Of a stretch of 38,071 nucleotides of DNA, positions 22,910 to 31,002 are shown piece by piece. Where the stretch lies: NCBI RefSeq assembly GCF_023896955.1, contig NZ_JAMHIW010000027.1, positions 1 to 38,071 of the forward strand, written 5' to 3'. Origin of the DNA: Micromonospora sp. RHAY321 (GTDB lineage Bacteria > Actinomycetota > Actinomycetes > Mycobacteriales > Micromonosporaceae). Position 1 is the first letter of the stretch, and every line of letters starts with the position of its first letter. Below the pieces are notes generated by a model that was not told the origin of the DNA, ran no database searches, and was given only the letters and a program-made list of their open reading frames with translations. Made by a program: the position numbers and the translations under genes.

Positions 22910-24088
22910 GTGGACCTGTACGAGTACCAGGGGCGGGACCTGTTCGAGCGGCACGGCTTGCCCGTGCTGGCCGGCGGCGTCGCCACTACCCCGGAGGAGG
23001 CCCGCGCGATCGCCGAACGCCTCGGCGGTCGCGTGGTCGTCAAGGCGCAGGTGAAGGTCGGCGGCCGAGGCAAGGCCGGCGGCGTCAAGCTTGCCGAGGG
23101 CCCGGATGAGGCGGTGGCCAGGGCCACCGACATCCTCGGCATGGACATCAAGGGTCACACCGTCCACAAGGTCATGATCACGGTGACGGCGGACGTGGCC
23201 GAGGAGTACTACTTCTCGTACCTGCTCGACCGGGCGAACCGCACCTTCCTCTGCATCGCCAGCGTGGCCGGCGGCATGGACATCGAGCAGGTCGCCGCCG
23301 AGACCCCCGACCGGGTGGTCAAGGCTCCGATCGACGCCGTCAAGGGCGTGGACGAGGCGAAGGCCCGCGAGATCGTCACCGCTGCCGGCTTCCCGGCCGA
23401 GGTCGCCGACCAGGTGGTCGAGGTGGCCGTCGGTCTGTGGCAGGCGTTCGTCGCCGAGGACGCCACCCTGGTCGAGGTGAACCCGCTGGCCAAGAACGGC
23501 GACGGGCGGATGCTGCTGCTCGACGCCAAGATCACGTTGGACGAGAACGCCGCGTTCCGGCACCCGGACCACGAGGCCCTGGTCGACCAGGCCTCGGTGG
23601 ACCCGCTGGAGCAGGCCGCCAAGGAGAAGGACCTCAACTACGTCAAGCTCGACGGCGAGGTCGGCATCATCGGCAACGGCGCGGGTCTGGTCATGTCGAC
23701 CCTCGACGTGGTCGCGTACGCCGGTGAGCGGCACGGCAACGTCAAGCCGGCCAACTTCCTCGACATCGGCGGCGGCGCGAGCGCCGCGGTGATGGCGAAC
23801 GGGCTGGAGATCGTGCTCTCCGACCCGGCCGTGAAGAGCGTCTTCGTCAACGTCTTCGGCGGCATCACCGCCTGCGACGAGGTCGCCAACGGCATCATCC
23901 AGGCGCTGGCCCTGCTGGAGCAGCGCGGCGAGCAGGTCACCAAGCCGCTCGTCGTCCGCCTCGACGGCAACAACGCCGAGGCCGGCCGGGCGATCCTGGA
24001 CAGCGCGAACAACCCGCTCGTGCAGCGGGTGGACACCATGGACGGTGCGGCCGAGCGGGCCGCCGAGCTGGCAGCTGCGGGGGTCTGA
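22910..24088 (+). CDS. sucC: Succinyl-CoA synthetase (ADP-forming) subunit beta
   Basis: The beta chain of succinate-CoA ligase, which makes ATP or GTP while converting succinyl-CoA to succinate in the TCA cycle. The 392 residues carry an N-terminal ATP-grasp fold (YEYQGRDLFERHGLPV, KAQVKVGGRGKAGGV) and a C-terminal ligase domain with NGAGLVMSTLD and FVNVFGGITACDEVA. The start is GTG at 22910; GGAGACGGGACGGG lies upstream. The gene ends two bases before sucD and forms an operon with it. Length and motifs are complete. Confidence 0.97.
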   Translation: MDLYEYQGRDLFERHGLPVLAGGVATTPEEARAIAERLGGRVVVKAQVKVGGRGKAGGVKLAEGPDEAVARATDILGMDIKGHTVHKVMITVTADVAEEYYFSYLLDRANRTFLCIASVAGGMDIEQVAAETPDRVVKAPIDAVKGVDEAKAREIVTAAGFPAEVADQVVEVAVGLWQAFVAEDATLVEVNPLAKNGDGRMLLLDAKITLDENAAFRHPDHEALVDQASVDPLEQAAKEKDLNYVKLDGEVGIIGNGAGLVMSTLDVVAYAGERHGNVKPANFLDIGGGASAAVMANGLEIVLSDPAVKSVFVNVFGGITACDEVANGIIQALALLEQRGEQVTKPLVVRLDGNNAEAGRAILDSANNPLVQRVDTMDGAAERAAELAAAGV

Positions 24089-24090
24089 TC

Positions 24091-24978
24091 ATGGCTATCT
24101 GGCTGACCAAGGACTCGAAGGTCATCGTCCAGGGGATGACCGGTTCCGAGGGTTCCAAGCACACCCGGCGGATGCTCGCCGCCGGCACCAACGTCGTCGG
24201 TGGCGTCAACCCGCGCAAGGCGGGCCAGAAGGTCGACTTCGACGGCACCGAGCTGCCGGTCTTCGCGTCCGTGGCGGACGCCATGGCCGAGACCGGAGCC
24301 GACGTCACGGTCATCTTCGTGCCGCCGCAGTTCACCAAGGCCGCCGTGGTCGAGGCGATCGACGCCGCGATCCCGCTGGCCGTGGTGATCACCGAGGGCG
24401 TGCCGGTGCACGACACCGCTTCGTTCTGGGCGTACAACGTGGCGCAGGGCGAGCGGACCCGGATCATCGGGCCGAACTGCCCCGGCATCGCCTCGCCCGG
24501 CGCCTCCAACGCCGGCATCATCCCGGCCGACATCACCGGTTCCGGCCGGATCGGCCTGGTCAGCAAGAGCGGCACGCTGACCTACCAGATGATGTACGAG
24601 CTGCGCGACATCGGCTTCTCCACCTGCGTCGGCATCGGTGGTGACCCGATCATCGGCACCACCCACATCGACGCCCTGAAGGCGTTCGAGGCCGACCCGG
24701 AGACCGACGCCATCGTCATGATCGGTGAGATCGGCGGCGACGCCGAGGAGCGGGCCGCCGAGTTCATCAAGGCCAACGTCACCAAGCCGGTGGTCGGCTA
24801 CATCGCCGGCTTCACGGCGCCTCCCGGCAAGACCATGGGTCACGCCGGCGCGATCATCTCCGGCTCGGCCGGCACCGCCGAGGCGAAGCAGTCGGCGCTG
24901 GAGGCGGTCGGCGTCAAGGTCGGCAAGACGCCGACCGAGACCGCCCGCCTGATGCGGGAGATCATGTCCGGCAACTGA
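24091..24978 (+). CDS. sucD: Succinyl-CoA synthetase subunit alpha
   Basis: The alpha chain, 295 residues, holds the CoA-binding Rossmann domain (GMTGSEGSKHT near the N-terminus, GGVNPRKAG) and the phosphohistidine His251 in GHAGAIISGSAG, which carries phosphate between succinyl-CoA and nucleotide. IGPNCPGIASPG is the expected turn. It starts two bases after sucC and is terminated by a strong hairpin. It is complete and typical. Confidence 0.97.
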   Translation: MAIWLTKDSKVIVQGMTGSEGSKHTRRMLAAGTNVVGGVNPRKAGQKVDFDGTELPVFASVADAMAETGADVTVIFVPPQFTKAAVVEAIDAAIPLAVVITEGVPVHDTASFWAYNVAQGERTRIIGPNCPGIASPGASNAGIIPADITGSGRIGLVSKSGTLTYQMMYELRDIGFSTCVGIGGDPIIGTTHIDALKAFEADPETDAIVMIGEIGGDAEERAAEFIKANVTKPVVGYIAGFTAPPGKTMGHAGAIISGSAGTAEAKQSALEAVGVKVGKTPTETARLMREIMSGN

Positions 24979-24994
24979 CCGGCCAGGCAGCACC

Positions 24995-25028
24995 GCAGGG
25001 GGTCGACCGGTTCCGGTCGGCCCCCTGC
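24995..25028. terminator. Terminator after sucCD
   Basis: A 16-pair hairpin: GCAGGGGGTCGACCGG (24995-25010) with CCGGTCGGCCCCCTGC (25013-25028), one T-G pair and only two unpaired top bases. It serves sucD and the convergent small membrane gene. Confidence 0.85.
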
Positions 25029-25034
25029 GCGTAC

Positions 25035-25301
25035 TCAGTCGTTGTTCCAGAACGGGTAGTTGCCGGTGAGCCGCAGGATCGATCCGCCGATAATGTTGAT
25101 CACGCCGAACGCGATGGCGAGGTAACCGAGCACCGGCGACTGGCCGTACCGCCGGGCGTCGCGGATGGACAGGTAGCCGAAGATGATGCCGAGGATGCCG
25201 CAGCAGATCAGGCCGAGCACGATCCCGAGCACGCCCCAGAGCGTGGTCCGGTCCCGTCCCCTGGCCGGGGGCGGCGGGGGCGGCGGATATGCGGTCGTCA
25301 C
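25035..25301 (-). CDS. Small DUF4190-like membrane protein
   Basis: An 88-residue protein: a polyproline N-terminus (AYPPPPPPP), a basic patch, then two membrane helices with a double cysteine (LICCGILGIIFGYLSI), a pattern of DUF4190 proteins. Function unknown. I chose GTG at 25301 because GGAGG sits five bases upstream; the longer frame to 25388 adds only low-complexity sequence. It converges with sucCD and diverges from the PerM-like gene. Confidence 0.8.
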   Translation of the reverse strand: MTTAYPPPPPPPARGRDRTTLWGVLGIVLGLICCGILGIIFGYLSIRDARRYGQSPVLGYLAIAFGVINIIGGSILRLTGNYPFWNND

Positions 25302-25502
25302 GACGTCCTCCGGGCGGTTCTGCGCGGTGGGCCGACCCGGTCCGCGACCGGCGCGCCCGACCCGGGTGGCGGCGACGCTCGCCCCCACAGGGCCGAGGCT
25401 AGACCCGGCCGGGCCGCCCCGGCCCCGGTTCGGTCAACTCGCCGCCGCCCGGACGGGGTTAACGGACTGCCACCACCCGCGCGACGTGCCAGAGTAGAGC
25501 CG

Positions 25503-26792
25503 ATGTCCCCCGTCACCCCTGACCATCCCAGCCGGGCCACCGGTGTGCGCCCCGACGACCGGCCGGTCGACCGTGCCGCGCCGGGCCGGCGGGTGCCCGC
25601 GCCCCGCGCTGGCGGGTCGCCGCGCGGACGGGCGCCGCTGCCCGTCGCCGCCGGGGTGGCCGCCGGCTGGGCCGCCCTCACGTCGTACCTGCCGGTCGCC
25701 ATCGTGCTCGGCCTGGTCCAGCTCGGCGCGGATTCCGCCACGCTGACCGGCACCCTGCGCACCACGCTGGCCGGTTGGCTGCTCGGGCACGGCGTGCCGC
25801 TGCGGACGGAGTCCGGCCCGTTCGGGCTCGCCCCGCTGGCGCTGACCGTCCTCGCGGTCTGGCGGCTGACCCGGGCCGGCGTGCACGTCAGCCGCGCGAT
25901 CGGCGCCCGTGGCACCGGCTCGCCGCGCCGGGCGCTGGTCGCCGCGGGCACGGTCGGCATCGCGTACGCGCTGCTCGGCGCGCTGGCGGCGGTGCTGGTG
26001 AGCGCCGGCGGGACGGACGTGTCCCTGGTGCGGGCCGCGGCCACGTTCGCGGTGGTCGGCACCCTCGCCGCGCTGGTCGGCGCGACCCGGATCACCGCCG
26101 TGACCCGGCTGCTCGTCGCCCGGATGCCGGCTCCCGTGCGCGACGGCGTACGCACCGGCCTGGTGGCCGGAATCCTCCTGCTGGGCGCGGGCGCCGGCGC
26201 GGCCGGCCTGGCCGTGGCCACCGGCGGTGGGGACGCGGCGGACATGATCGGGGCGTACCGCACCGGGGTGGCCGGGCAGGCCGGGATCACCCTGGTCAGC
26301 CTCGCCTACGCGCCGAACGCGGCGATCTGGTCGACCAGTTACCTGCTGGGGCCGGGCTTCGCGGTCGGCGTCGACACGGCGGTCCGCACCAGTGAGGTGT
26401 CGGTCGGCGCGCTTCCGGCCGTACCACTGCTGGCCGGCCTGCCGCGCGGCCCGGTGGGCGGCTTCGGCGCCCTGCTGCTCGCGGTGCCGGTGCTGGCCGG
26501 GATGGTGGCCGGCTGGCTGCTCGCCCGCCGGGCCGCCCGGCTCGCCGGCCCGGAACGCGCGCCGCAGCGCTGGGCCGAGCTGCTGGCGCCGGCCGCGCTG
26601 GCCGGGCCCGTGGCCGGCGTGCTGATCGGCGTGGCCGCCGCGGTCTCCGGCGGGCCGCTCGGTGCCGGCCGGCTGGCGCAGGTCGGGCCGGTGGGCTGGC
26701 AGGTCGGCGCGGTGGCGGCCGCGGTCATCGCGGTCGGCGCGCTGCTCGGCGCCGCCGCCACCCGGGCGCTGACCCGGGCACCCGCACCGTAG
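25503..26792 (+). CDS. perM: DUF6350 / PerM-like polytopic membrane protein
   Basis: A 429-residue protein with a Pro/Arg-rich N-terminal tail of about 45 residues and roughly eight to ten Ala/Leu/Val-rich membrane helices. It matches the DUF6350 family by hydrophobic layout and by the motifs YAPNAAIWSTSYLLGPGFAVG and RGPVGGFG. The mycobacterial homologue at the same position before purN (Rv0955, PerM) supports cell division and persistence under stress. That function here is inferred from family and synteny. The start is ATG 25503; no strong ribosome site is seen. Confidence 0.8.
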   Translation: MSPVTPDHPSRATGVRPDDRPVDRAAPGRRVPAPRAGGSPRGRAPLPVAAGVAAGWAALTSYLPVAIVLGLVQLGADSATLTGTLRTTLAGWLLGHGVPLRTESGPFGLAPLALTVLAVWRLTRAGVHVSRAIGARGTGSPRRALVAAGTVGIAYALLGALAAVLVSAGGTDVSLVRAAATFAVVGTLAALVGATRITAVTRLLVARMPAPVRDGVRTGLVAGILLLGAGAGAAGLAVATGGGDAADMIGAYRTGVAGQAGITLVSLAYAPNAAIWSTSYLLGPGFAVGVDTAVRTSEVSVGALPAVPLLAGLPRGPVGGFGALLLAVPVLAGMVAGWLLARRAARLAGPERAPQRWAELLAPAALAGPVAGVLIGVAAAVSGGPLGAGRLAQVGPVGWQVGAVAAAVIAVGALLGAAATRALTRAPAP

Positions 26793-26815
26793 GTGTCCGC
26801 CCTCCGGAGACGGCG

Positions 26816-26847
26816 CGGGGCGCCCCGGACGAATCCGGAGCGCCCCG
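26816..26847. terminator. Terminator after the PerM-like gene
   Basis: Arms CGGGGCGCCCCGGA (26816-26829) and TCCGGAGCGCCCCG (26834-26847), one mismatch, loop CGAA. It lies between converging genes. Confidence 0.8.
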
Positions 26848-26862
26848 TCGACAGCGGACCGG

Positions 26863-27444
26863 TCAGGGCTGGGTCGGCAGGTTCACGTTCGCCACGATGC
26901 CCACGATGATCAGCAGGATGCCCAAGCCGGCACCGACCGCACCGCAGATCAGGCCGGCCTTGGCCTGCCCGGCGTTGCTGGCCTGGCCCTGGGCGACCTT
27001 CTGGCGGGCCAGGTAACCGGTCACCACGCCGGCGATGCCGACCGGGATGCCCAGGTACAGGCAGCAGACCAACGGGATCGACGCGATGCCGAGGATCATC
27101 GACACCAGGCCGAGGGTGTTGTTCTGCCCCTGCTGCTGCGGGTAGCCGGCGTTCGGGTACGTCGGCGCACCGTAGGGCGGCTGCTGCTGCTGCTGGCCGT
27201 ACGGGTCCTGGTACGGCTGCTGCTGCCCGTACGGCTGCCCCGCGGGGGGCTGCTGGCCGTACGGGTTCTGCGGTGCGGCGTACGGGTCCTGCGGCTGCTG
27301 GCCATACGGCTGGCCGGAGGTCGGCTGCTGGCCGTACGGGGCGGCCGGCGGCGGGGCGTACGGGTCGTGCGGCGGCTGGGGTGCGGTCGGATCCTGATTG
27401 GGCTGCTGGCCGTACGGGTCCTGACCGGGGTTACCGGGCTGCAT
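26863..27444 (-). CDS. DUF4190-like membrane protein with PYGQQ repeats
   Basis: A 193-residue protein. About 115 residues are a Pro/Tyr/Gln-rich tail with six copies of PYGQQ and several QDPY units; the remainder is a two-helix membrane domain with LVCCLYLGIPVGIAGVVTGYLA and a Gly-rich second helix. Function unknown; such tails are common in actinobacterial envelope proteins and may form condensate-like or cell-pole interactions. The start is ATG 27444 with AAGGAG seven bases upstream. It lies opposite purN, as the paralogue at 25035 lies opposite the PerM-like gene. Confidence 0.85.
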   Translation of the reverse strand: MQPGNPGQDPYGQQPNQDPTAPQPPHDPYAPPPAAPYGQQPTSGQPYGQQPQDPYAAPQNPYGQQPPAGQPYGQQQPYQDPYGQQQQQPPYGAPTYPNAGYPQQQGQNNTLGLVSMILGIASIPLVCCLYLGIPVGIAGVVTGYLARQKVAQGQASNAGQAKAGLICGAVGAGLGILLIIVGIVANVNLPTQP

Positions 27445-27649
27445 TCGAGAAGCTCCTTGGACTGGTTCCGTCAGTAGCTGCTGGTGTTGCCACTCATGAT
27501 CGCGCCCAGACCCCCCACAGCGCAGCACTGACGGGGTGCGGGCTGGCTCGGTGTTCAGCCTGAGCGACCGGCAGCGTACCTGGTCGATGCCCGTCGGGCT
27601 GTCAACGTTGAGCGCGCCGCCCAGCCGATGAGCGTCCTGACCTGCCCGA

Positions 27650-27655
27650 TAGGGT
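27650..27655 (+). promoter_or_regulatory. -10-like hexamer of purN, leaderless mRNA likely
   Basis: TAGGGT ends six bases before the GTG at 27662, the usual spacing for a transcript that starts at the start codon. No ribosome site is present. Confidence 0.5.
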
Positions 27656-27661
27656 GGCCCG

Positions 27662-28282
27662 GTGACCGAGCCCGCGTCCGTCGCCCGCATCGTCGTCCTC
27701 GTCTCCGGCTCCGGGAGCAACCTGCAGGCCCTGCTGGACGCCGCCGCCGACCCCGCGTACGGCGCGCAGGTGGTCGCGGTCGGCGCGGACCGCGACGGCA
27801 TCGCGGGCCTGGACCGGGCGGCCGCCGCCGGGGTGCCGACGTTCGTCGAGCGGGTCCGCGACCACGACACTCGGGAGGAGTGGGACCGGGCGCTCACCGC
27901 GCACGTCGCGAAGCACCAGCCCGACCTGGTCATCTCCGCGGGGTTCCTCAAGCTGGTCGGCCCGCACTTCCTCAGCGCGTTCGGTGACCGCTACCTGAAC
28001 ACGCACAACACCCTGCTGCCGGCGTTCCCCGGCATCCACGGCCCGCGCGACGCCCTCGCCTACGGCGTGAAGCTCACCGGGGCGACCCTCTTCTTCGTCG
28101 ACGCCGGCATGGACACCGGGCCGATCGTGGCGCAGGTCGCGGTGCCGGTGCTCGACTCCGACGACGTGGAGACGCTCACCGAGCGCATCAAGGAAGCCGA
28201 GCGGCGCCAGCTCGTCGAGCAGGTCGGCCGCCTGGTCCGCGAAGGCTGGACCATCACCGGAAGGAAGGTCACGGTTCCGTGA
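27662..28282 (+). CDS. purN: Phosphoribosylglycinamide formyltransferase
   Basis: The enzyme transfers a formyl group from 10-formyl-THF to GAR in purine synthesis. The 206 residues include the phosphate loop VSGSGSNLQALLD at the N-terminus, and the active-site stretch LNTHNTLLPAFPGIHGPRD with the conserved Asn and His, then FVDAGMDTGPI with the catalytic Asp. The more common HPS/HPA after the Asn is HNT here. GTG start at 27662. The stop overlaps the purH start by GTGA, so they are translated together. folD, at the far end of the window, supplies the cofactor. Confidence 0.95.
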   Translation: MTEPASVARIVVLVSGSGSNLQALLDAAADPAYGAQVVAVGADRDGIAGLDRAAAAGVPTFVERVRDHDTREEWDRALTAHVAKHQPDLVISAGFLKLVGPHFLSAFGDRYLNTHNTLLPAFPGIHGPRDALAYGVKLTGATLFFVDAGMDTGPIVAQVAVPVLDSDDVETLTERIKEAERRQLVEQVGRLVREGWTITGRKVTVP

Positions 28283-29850
28283 GTTCCACTCAGGACGGGC
28301 GCCGCCCGATCAGGCGGGCGCTGGTCAGCGTCTACGACAAGACCGGGCTGGTCGAGCTGGCCGAGGCCCTGCACGCGGCCGGTGTGGAGATCGTCTCCAC
28401 CGGCAGCACGGCGGCCACCATCGCCGCCGCAGGTGTGCCGGTGACGCCGGTGGAGACGGTGACCGGCTTCCCCGAGGTGCTCGACGGGCGGGTGAAGACC
28501 CTGCACCCGAAGGTGCACGCGGGTCTCCTCGCCGACCTGCGCAAGGACACGCACGTGGCGCAGCTCGACGAGCTGGGCGTCGCCGCGTTCGACCTGCTGG
28601 TCTCCAACCTCTACCCGTTCCAGGCGACGGTCGCCTCCGGCGCCGGCGTCGAGGAGTGCGTGGAGCAGATCGACATCGGCGGCCCGGCCATGGTGCGGGC
28701 CGCCGCGAAGAACCACGCCTCGGTCGCCGTGCTGACCGACCCGGCCGGCTATCCGGCGCTGCGCGCCGCGCTCGCTGAGGGTGGCTTCACCCTGGCCCAG
28801 CGCCGGGCCCTGGCCGCCCGGGCGTTCGCCGACATCGCCGAGTACGACGTGGCGGTGGCCCGGTGGTGCGCGCAGGAGCTGGCTCCGGCCGACGACTGGT
28901 GGCCGGCGTTCGCAGGGCTGGCGCTGCGGAAGTCGGCGGTGCTGCGCTACGGGGAGAACCCGCACCAGCCGGCCGCGCTCTACACCGACCCGGACACCCC
29001 GGCGGGGCTGGCCCAGGCCGAGCAGTTGCACGGCAAGGAGATGTCCTACAACAACTACGTCGACGCGGACGCCGCCTGGCGGGCCGCGAACGACTTCGCC
29101 GACCAACCGGCCGTGGCGATCATCAAGCACGCGAACCCGTGCGGCATCGCGGTGGGTGCGGACGTGGCCGAGGCGCACCGCAAGGCGCACGCCTGTGACC
29201 CGGTGTCGGCGTACGGCGGGGTGATCGCGGTCAACCGTCCGGTCTCGGTCGAGCTGGCCCGGCAGGTGGCCGACATCTTCACCGAGGTGGTGGTCGCACC
29301 CGGCTTCGACGAGGGTGCGGTCGAGGTGTTGCAGGGCAAGAAGAACATCCGGCTGCTGCGCGCGCCGGCCTGGACCCCGGCCCTGGTCGAGTGGCGTCCG
29401 GTGACCGGTGGCGTGCTGTCCCAGGTCGCCGACCGGGTGGACGCCCCCGGCGACGACCCGGCGAGCTGGCGGCTGGCGACCGGCGAGGCAGCGGACGAGG
29501 AGTTGCTGCGCGACCTCGCGTTCGCGTGGCGGGCGGTCCGCGCCGTGAAGAGCAACGCGATCCTGCTCGCCAAGGGCGGCGCCACCGTCGGGGTCGGGAT
29601 GGGGCAGGTCAACCGGGTCGACTCGGCACACCTGGCGGTCAGCCGCGCCGGCGCCGAGCGTGCCCGGGGATCAGTCGCCGCCTCGGACGCGTTCTTCCCG
29701 TTCGCCGACGGCCCGAAGATCCTCATCGACGCCGGTGTCCGCGCCATCGTGCAGCCCGGCGGCTCGATCCGCGACGAAGAGGTCATCGCCGCCGCCAAGG
29801 AAGCCAACGTCACGATGTACCTGACCGGCACCCGCCACTTCTTCCACTAA
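28279..29850 (+). CDS. purH: Bifunctional AICAR transformylase / IMP cyclohydrolase
   Basis: It catalyses the last two steps of IMP synthesis. The 523-residue protein has an N-terminal MGS-like cyclohydrolase domain (VSVYDKTGLVELAEAL, STGSTAATI, GRVKTLHPKVHAGLL) and a C-terminal transformylase domain with RYGENPHQ, the catalytic Lys283-His284 in KHANPCG, and SDAFFPFADGP. The GTG start overlaps purN by four bases. It is complete, and the operon ends at the palindrome that follows. Confidence 0.97.
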   Translation: MSSTQDGRRPIRRALVSVYDKTGLVELAEALHAAGVEIVSTGSTAATIAAAGVPVTPVETVTGFPEVLDGRVKTLHPKVHAGLLADLRKDTHVAQLDELGVAAFDLLVSNLYPFQATVASGAGVEECVEQIDIGGPAMVRAAAKNHASVAVLTDPAGYPALRAALAEGGFTLAQRRALAARAFADIAEYDVAVARWCAQELAPADDWWPAFAGLALRKSAVLRYGENPHQPAALYTDPDTPAGLAQAEQLHGKEMSYNNYVDADAAWRAANDFADQPAVAIIKHANPCGIAVGADVAEAHRKAHACDPVSAYGGVIAVNRPVSVELARQVADIFTEVVVAPGFDEGAVEVLQGKKNIRLLRAPAWTPALVEWRPVTGGVLSQVADRVDAPGDDPASWRLATGEAADEELLRDLAFAWRAVRAVKSNAILLAKGGATVGVGMGQVNRVDSAHLAVSRAGAERARGSVAASDAFFPFADGPKILIDAGVRAIVQPGGSIRDEEVIAAAKEANVTMYLTGTRHFFH

Positions 29851-29880
29851 CCACCCGGCCCCCTCCTGCCCCCTCCTGTC

Positions 29881-29947
29881 CCCGTTGACCATGAAGTTGT
29901 TGCCCAGCCGATCGGCGTGTCGGGACAACAACTTCATGATCGACGGG
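29881..29947. repeat. Long palindromic element, likely also terminator
   Basis: The left arm, 29881-29905, pairs with the right arm, 29923-29947 (CCCGT-GA-CATGAAGTTGTTG-CC against its complement), with only three mismatches in about 25 positions. The loop holds CCGATCGG. It sits between converging purH and the second opp operon, and its right arm recurs at 10-26. Its AT-rich core is unlike the surrounding DNA, and a repeated genomic element is likely. Confidence 0.8.
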
Positions 29948-29964
29948 GTCGGGGGCGGGCCGGG

Positions 29965-31002
29965 TCAGGCCGTGGGGAGCGGGGGGCGGAGTTCGGCGAA
30001 GTGGCAGGCCGACGGGTGCGGGTCGGCGGCCCGGGGGACCAGCTGGGGGTCCTCGGTGGCGCAGATGTCCTGCGCCTTCCAGCAGCGGGTCCGGAAGTGG
30101 CAGCCGGACGGCGGGTCGGCCGGGCTGGGCACGTCGCCGACGAGCCGGATCATGTTGCGCTGCTCGCGGGCCTCCGGGTCGGGCACCGGCACGGCGGAGA
30201 GCAGTGCCTGGGTGTACGGGTGGGTGGGCCGCTCGTAGATCTCGTCCTCGGTACCGATCTCGACGATCCTGCCGAGGTACATCACGGCGACCCGGTCGGA
30301 GATGTGCCGCACCACGGACAGGTCGTGCGCGATGAAGATGTACGAGAGCCCGAATTCGTCCTGGAGCTGCTCCAGCAGGTTGATCACCTGGGCCTGGATG
30401 GAGACGTCCAGGGCCGAGACCGGCTCGTCACAGACGATGATCTCGGGCCGCAGGGCGAGCGCCCGGGCGATGCCGATGCGCTGGCGCTGACCGCCGGAGA
30501 ACTGGTGCGGGTACCGGTTGATGTGCTCCGGGTTGAGGCCGACCACGTCCAGCAGTTCCTGTACCCGCCGCTCCCGGCTGCCCTTGGGTGCCGCGTCGCG
30601 GTGGATCTCGAACGGCTCGCCGATGATGTCGCCGACGGTCATCCGCGGGTTCAGCGAGGTGTACGGGTCCTGCATGACCATCTGCATGTTGCGGCGCACC
30701 CGGCGCAGCTCGGACCCGGAGGACTTGAACAGGTCCTTGCCCTCCAGGGTGGCCCGACCGGAGGTGGGCGTCTCCAGGCGCATCAGCAGCCGGGCCAGGG
30801 TGGACTTGCCGCAGCCGGACTCGCCGACGATGCCGAGGGTCTCGCCCCGGCGCAGCTCGAAGCTCACGCCGTCGACGGCCTTGACCGCGCCGACCTGGCG
30901 TTGGAACAGCACGCCCTGACTGATGGGGAAGTGCTTCACCAGGTTGTCGACGGAGAGGATGGTCTCGCCCCGGACCTTGGTGGAGCTAGCGGGCGCTGTC
31001 AT
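29965..31002 (-). CDS. Peptide ABC transporter ATPase, OppF-type (operon 2)
   Basis: An ATPase of 345 residues, closely related to the OppF-type gene of operon 1. It has Walker A GESGCGKST, signature FSGGQRQR, Walker B IIVCDEPVSALD, H-loop IAHDLS and the C-terminal CHFRTRC...CHF cysteines. ATG at 31002 is set by AGGAGG six bases upstream (GTG at 31005 is alternative), and it overlaps the OppD gene by 17 bases. The N-terminus KHFPISQGVLFQRQVGAVKAV parallels the operon 1 copy. It is the last gene of the operon. Confidence 0.93.
   Translation of the reverse strand: MTAPASSTKVRGETILSVDNLVKHFPISQGVLFQRQVGAVKAVDGVSFELRRGETLGIVGESGCGKSTLARLLMRLETPTSGRATLEGKDLFKSSGSELRRVRRNMQMVMQDPYTSLNPRMTVGDIIGEPFEIHRDAAPKGSRERRVQELLDVVGLNPEHINRYPHQFSGGQRQRIGIARALALRPEIIVCDEPVSALDVSIQAQVINLLEQLQDEFGLSYIFIAHDLSVVRHISDRVAVMYLGRIVEIGTEDEIYERPTHPYTQALLSAVPVPDPEAREQRNMIRLVGDVPSPADPPSGCHFRTRCWKAQDICATEDPQLVPRAADPHPSACHFAELRPPLPTA
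30455..30537 (-). repeat. 83-bp perfect inverted repeat, copy 2 (inside OppF-type gene)
   Basis: The reverse complement of this stretch equals 16071-16153 over all 83 bases. It covers the codons around the ABC signature motif. Confidence 0.9.

Noticed and set aside
27170..27430. Repeat array resembling a CRISPR or satellite
   Set aside because: The repeats are in frame and encode PYGQQ units of a protein tail; spacing is irregular and there are no spacers.
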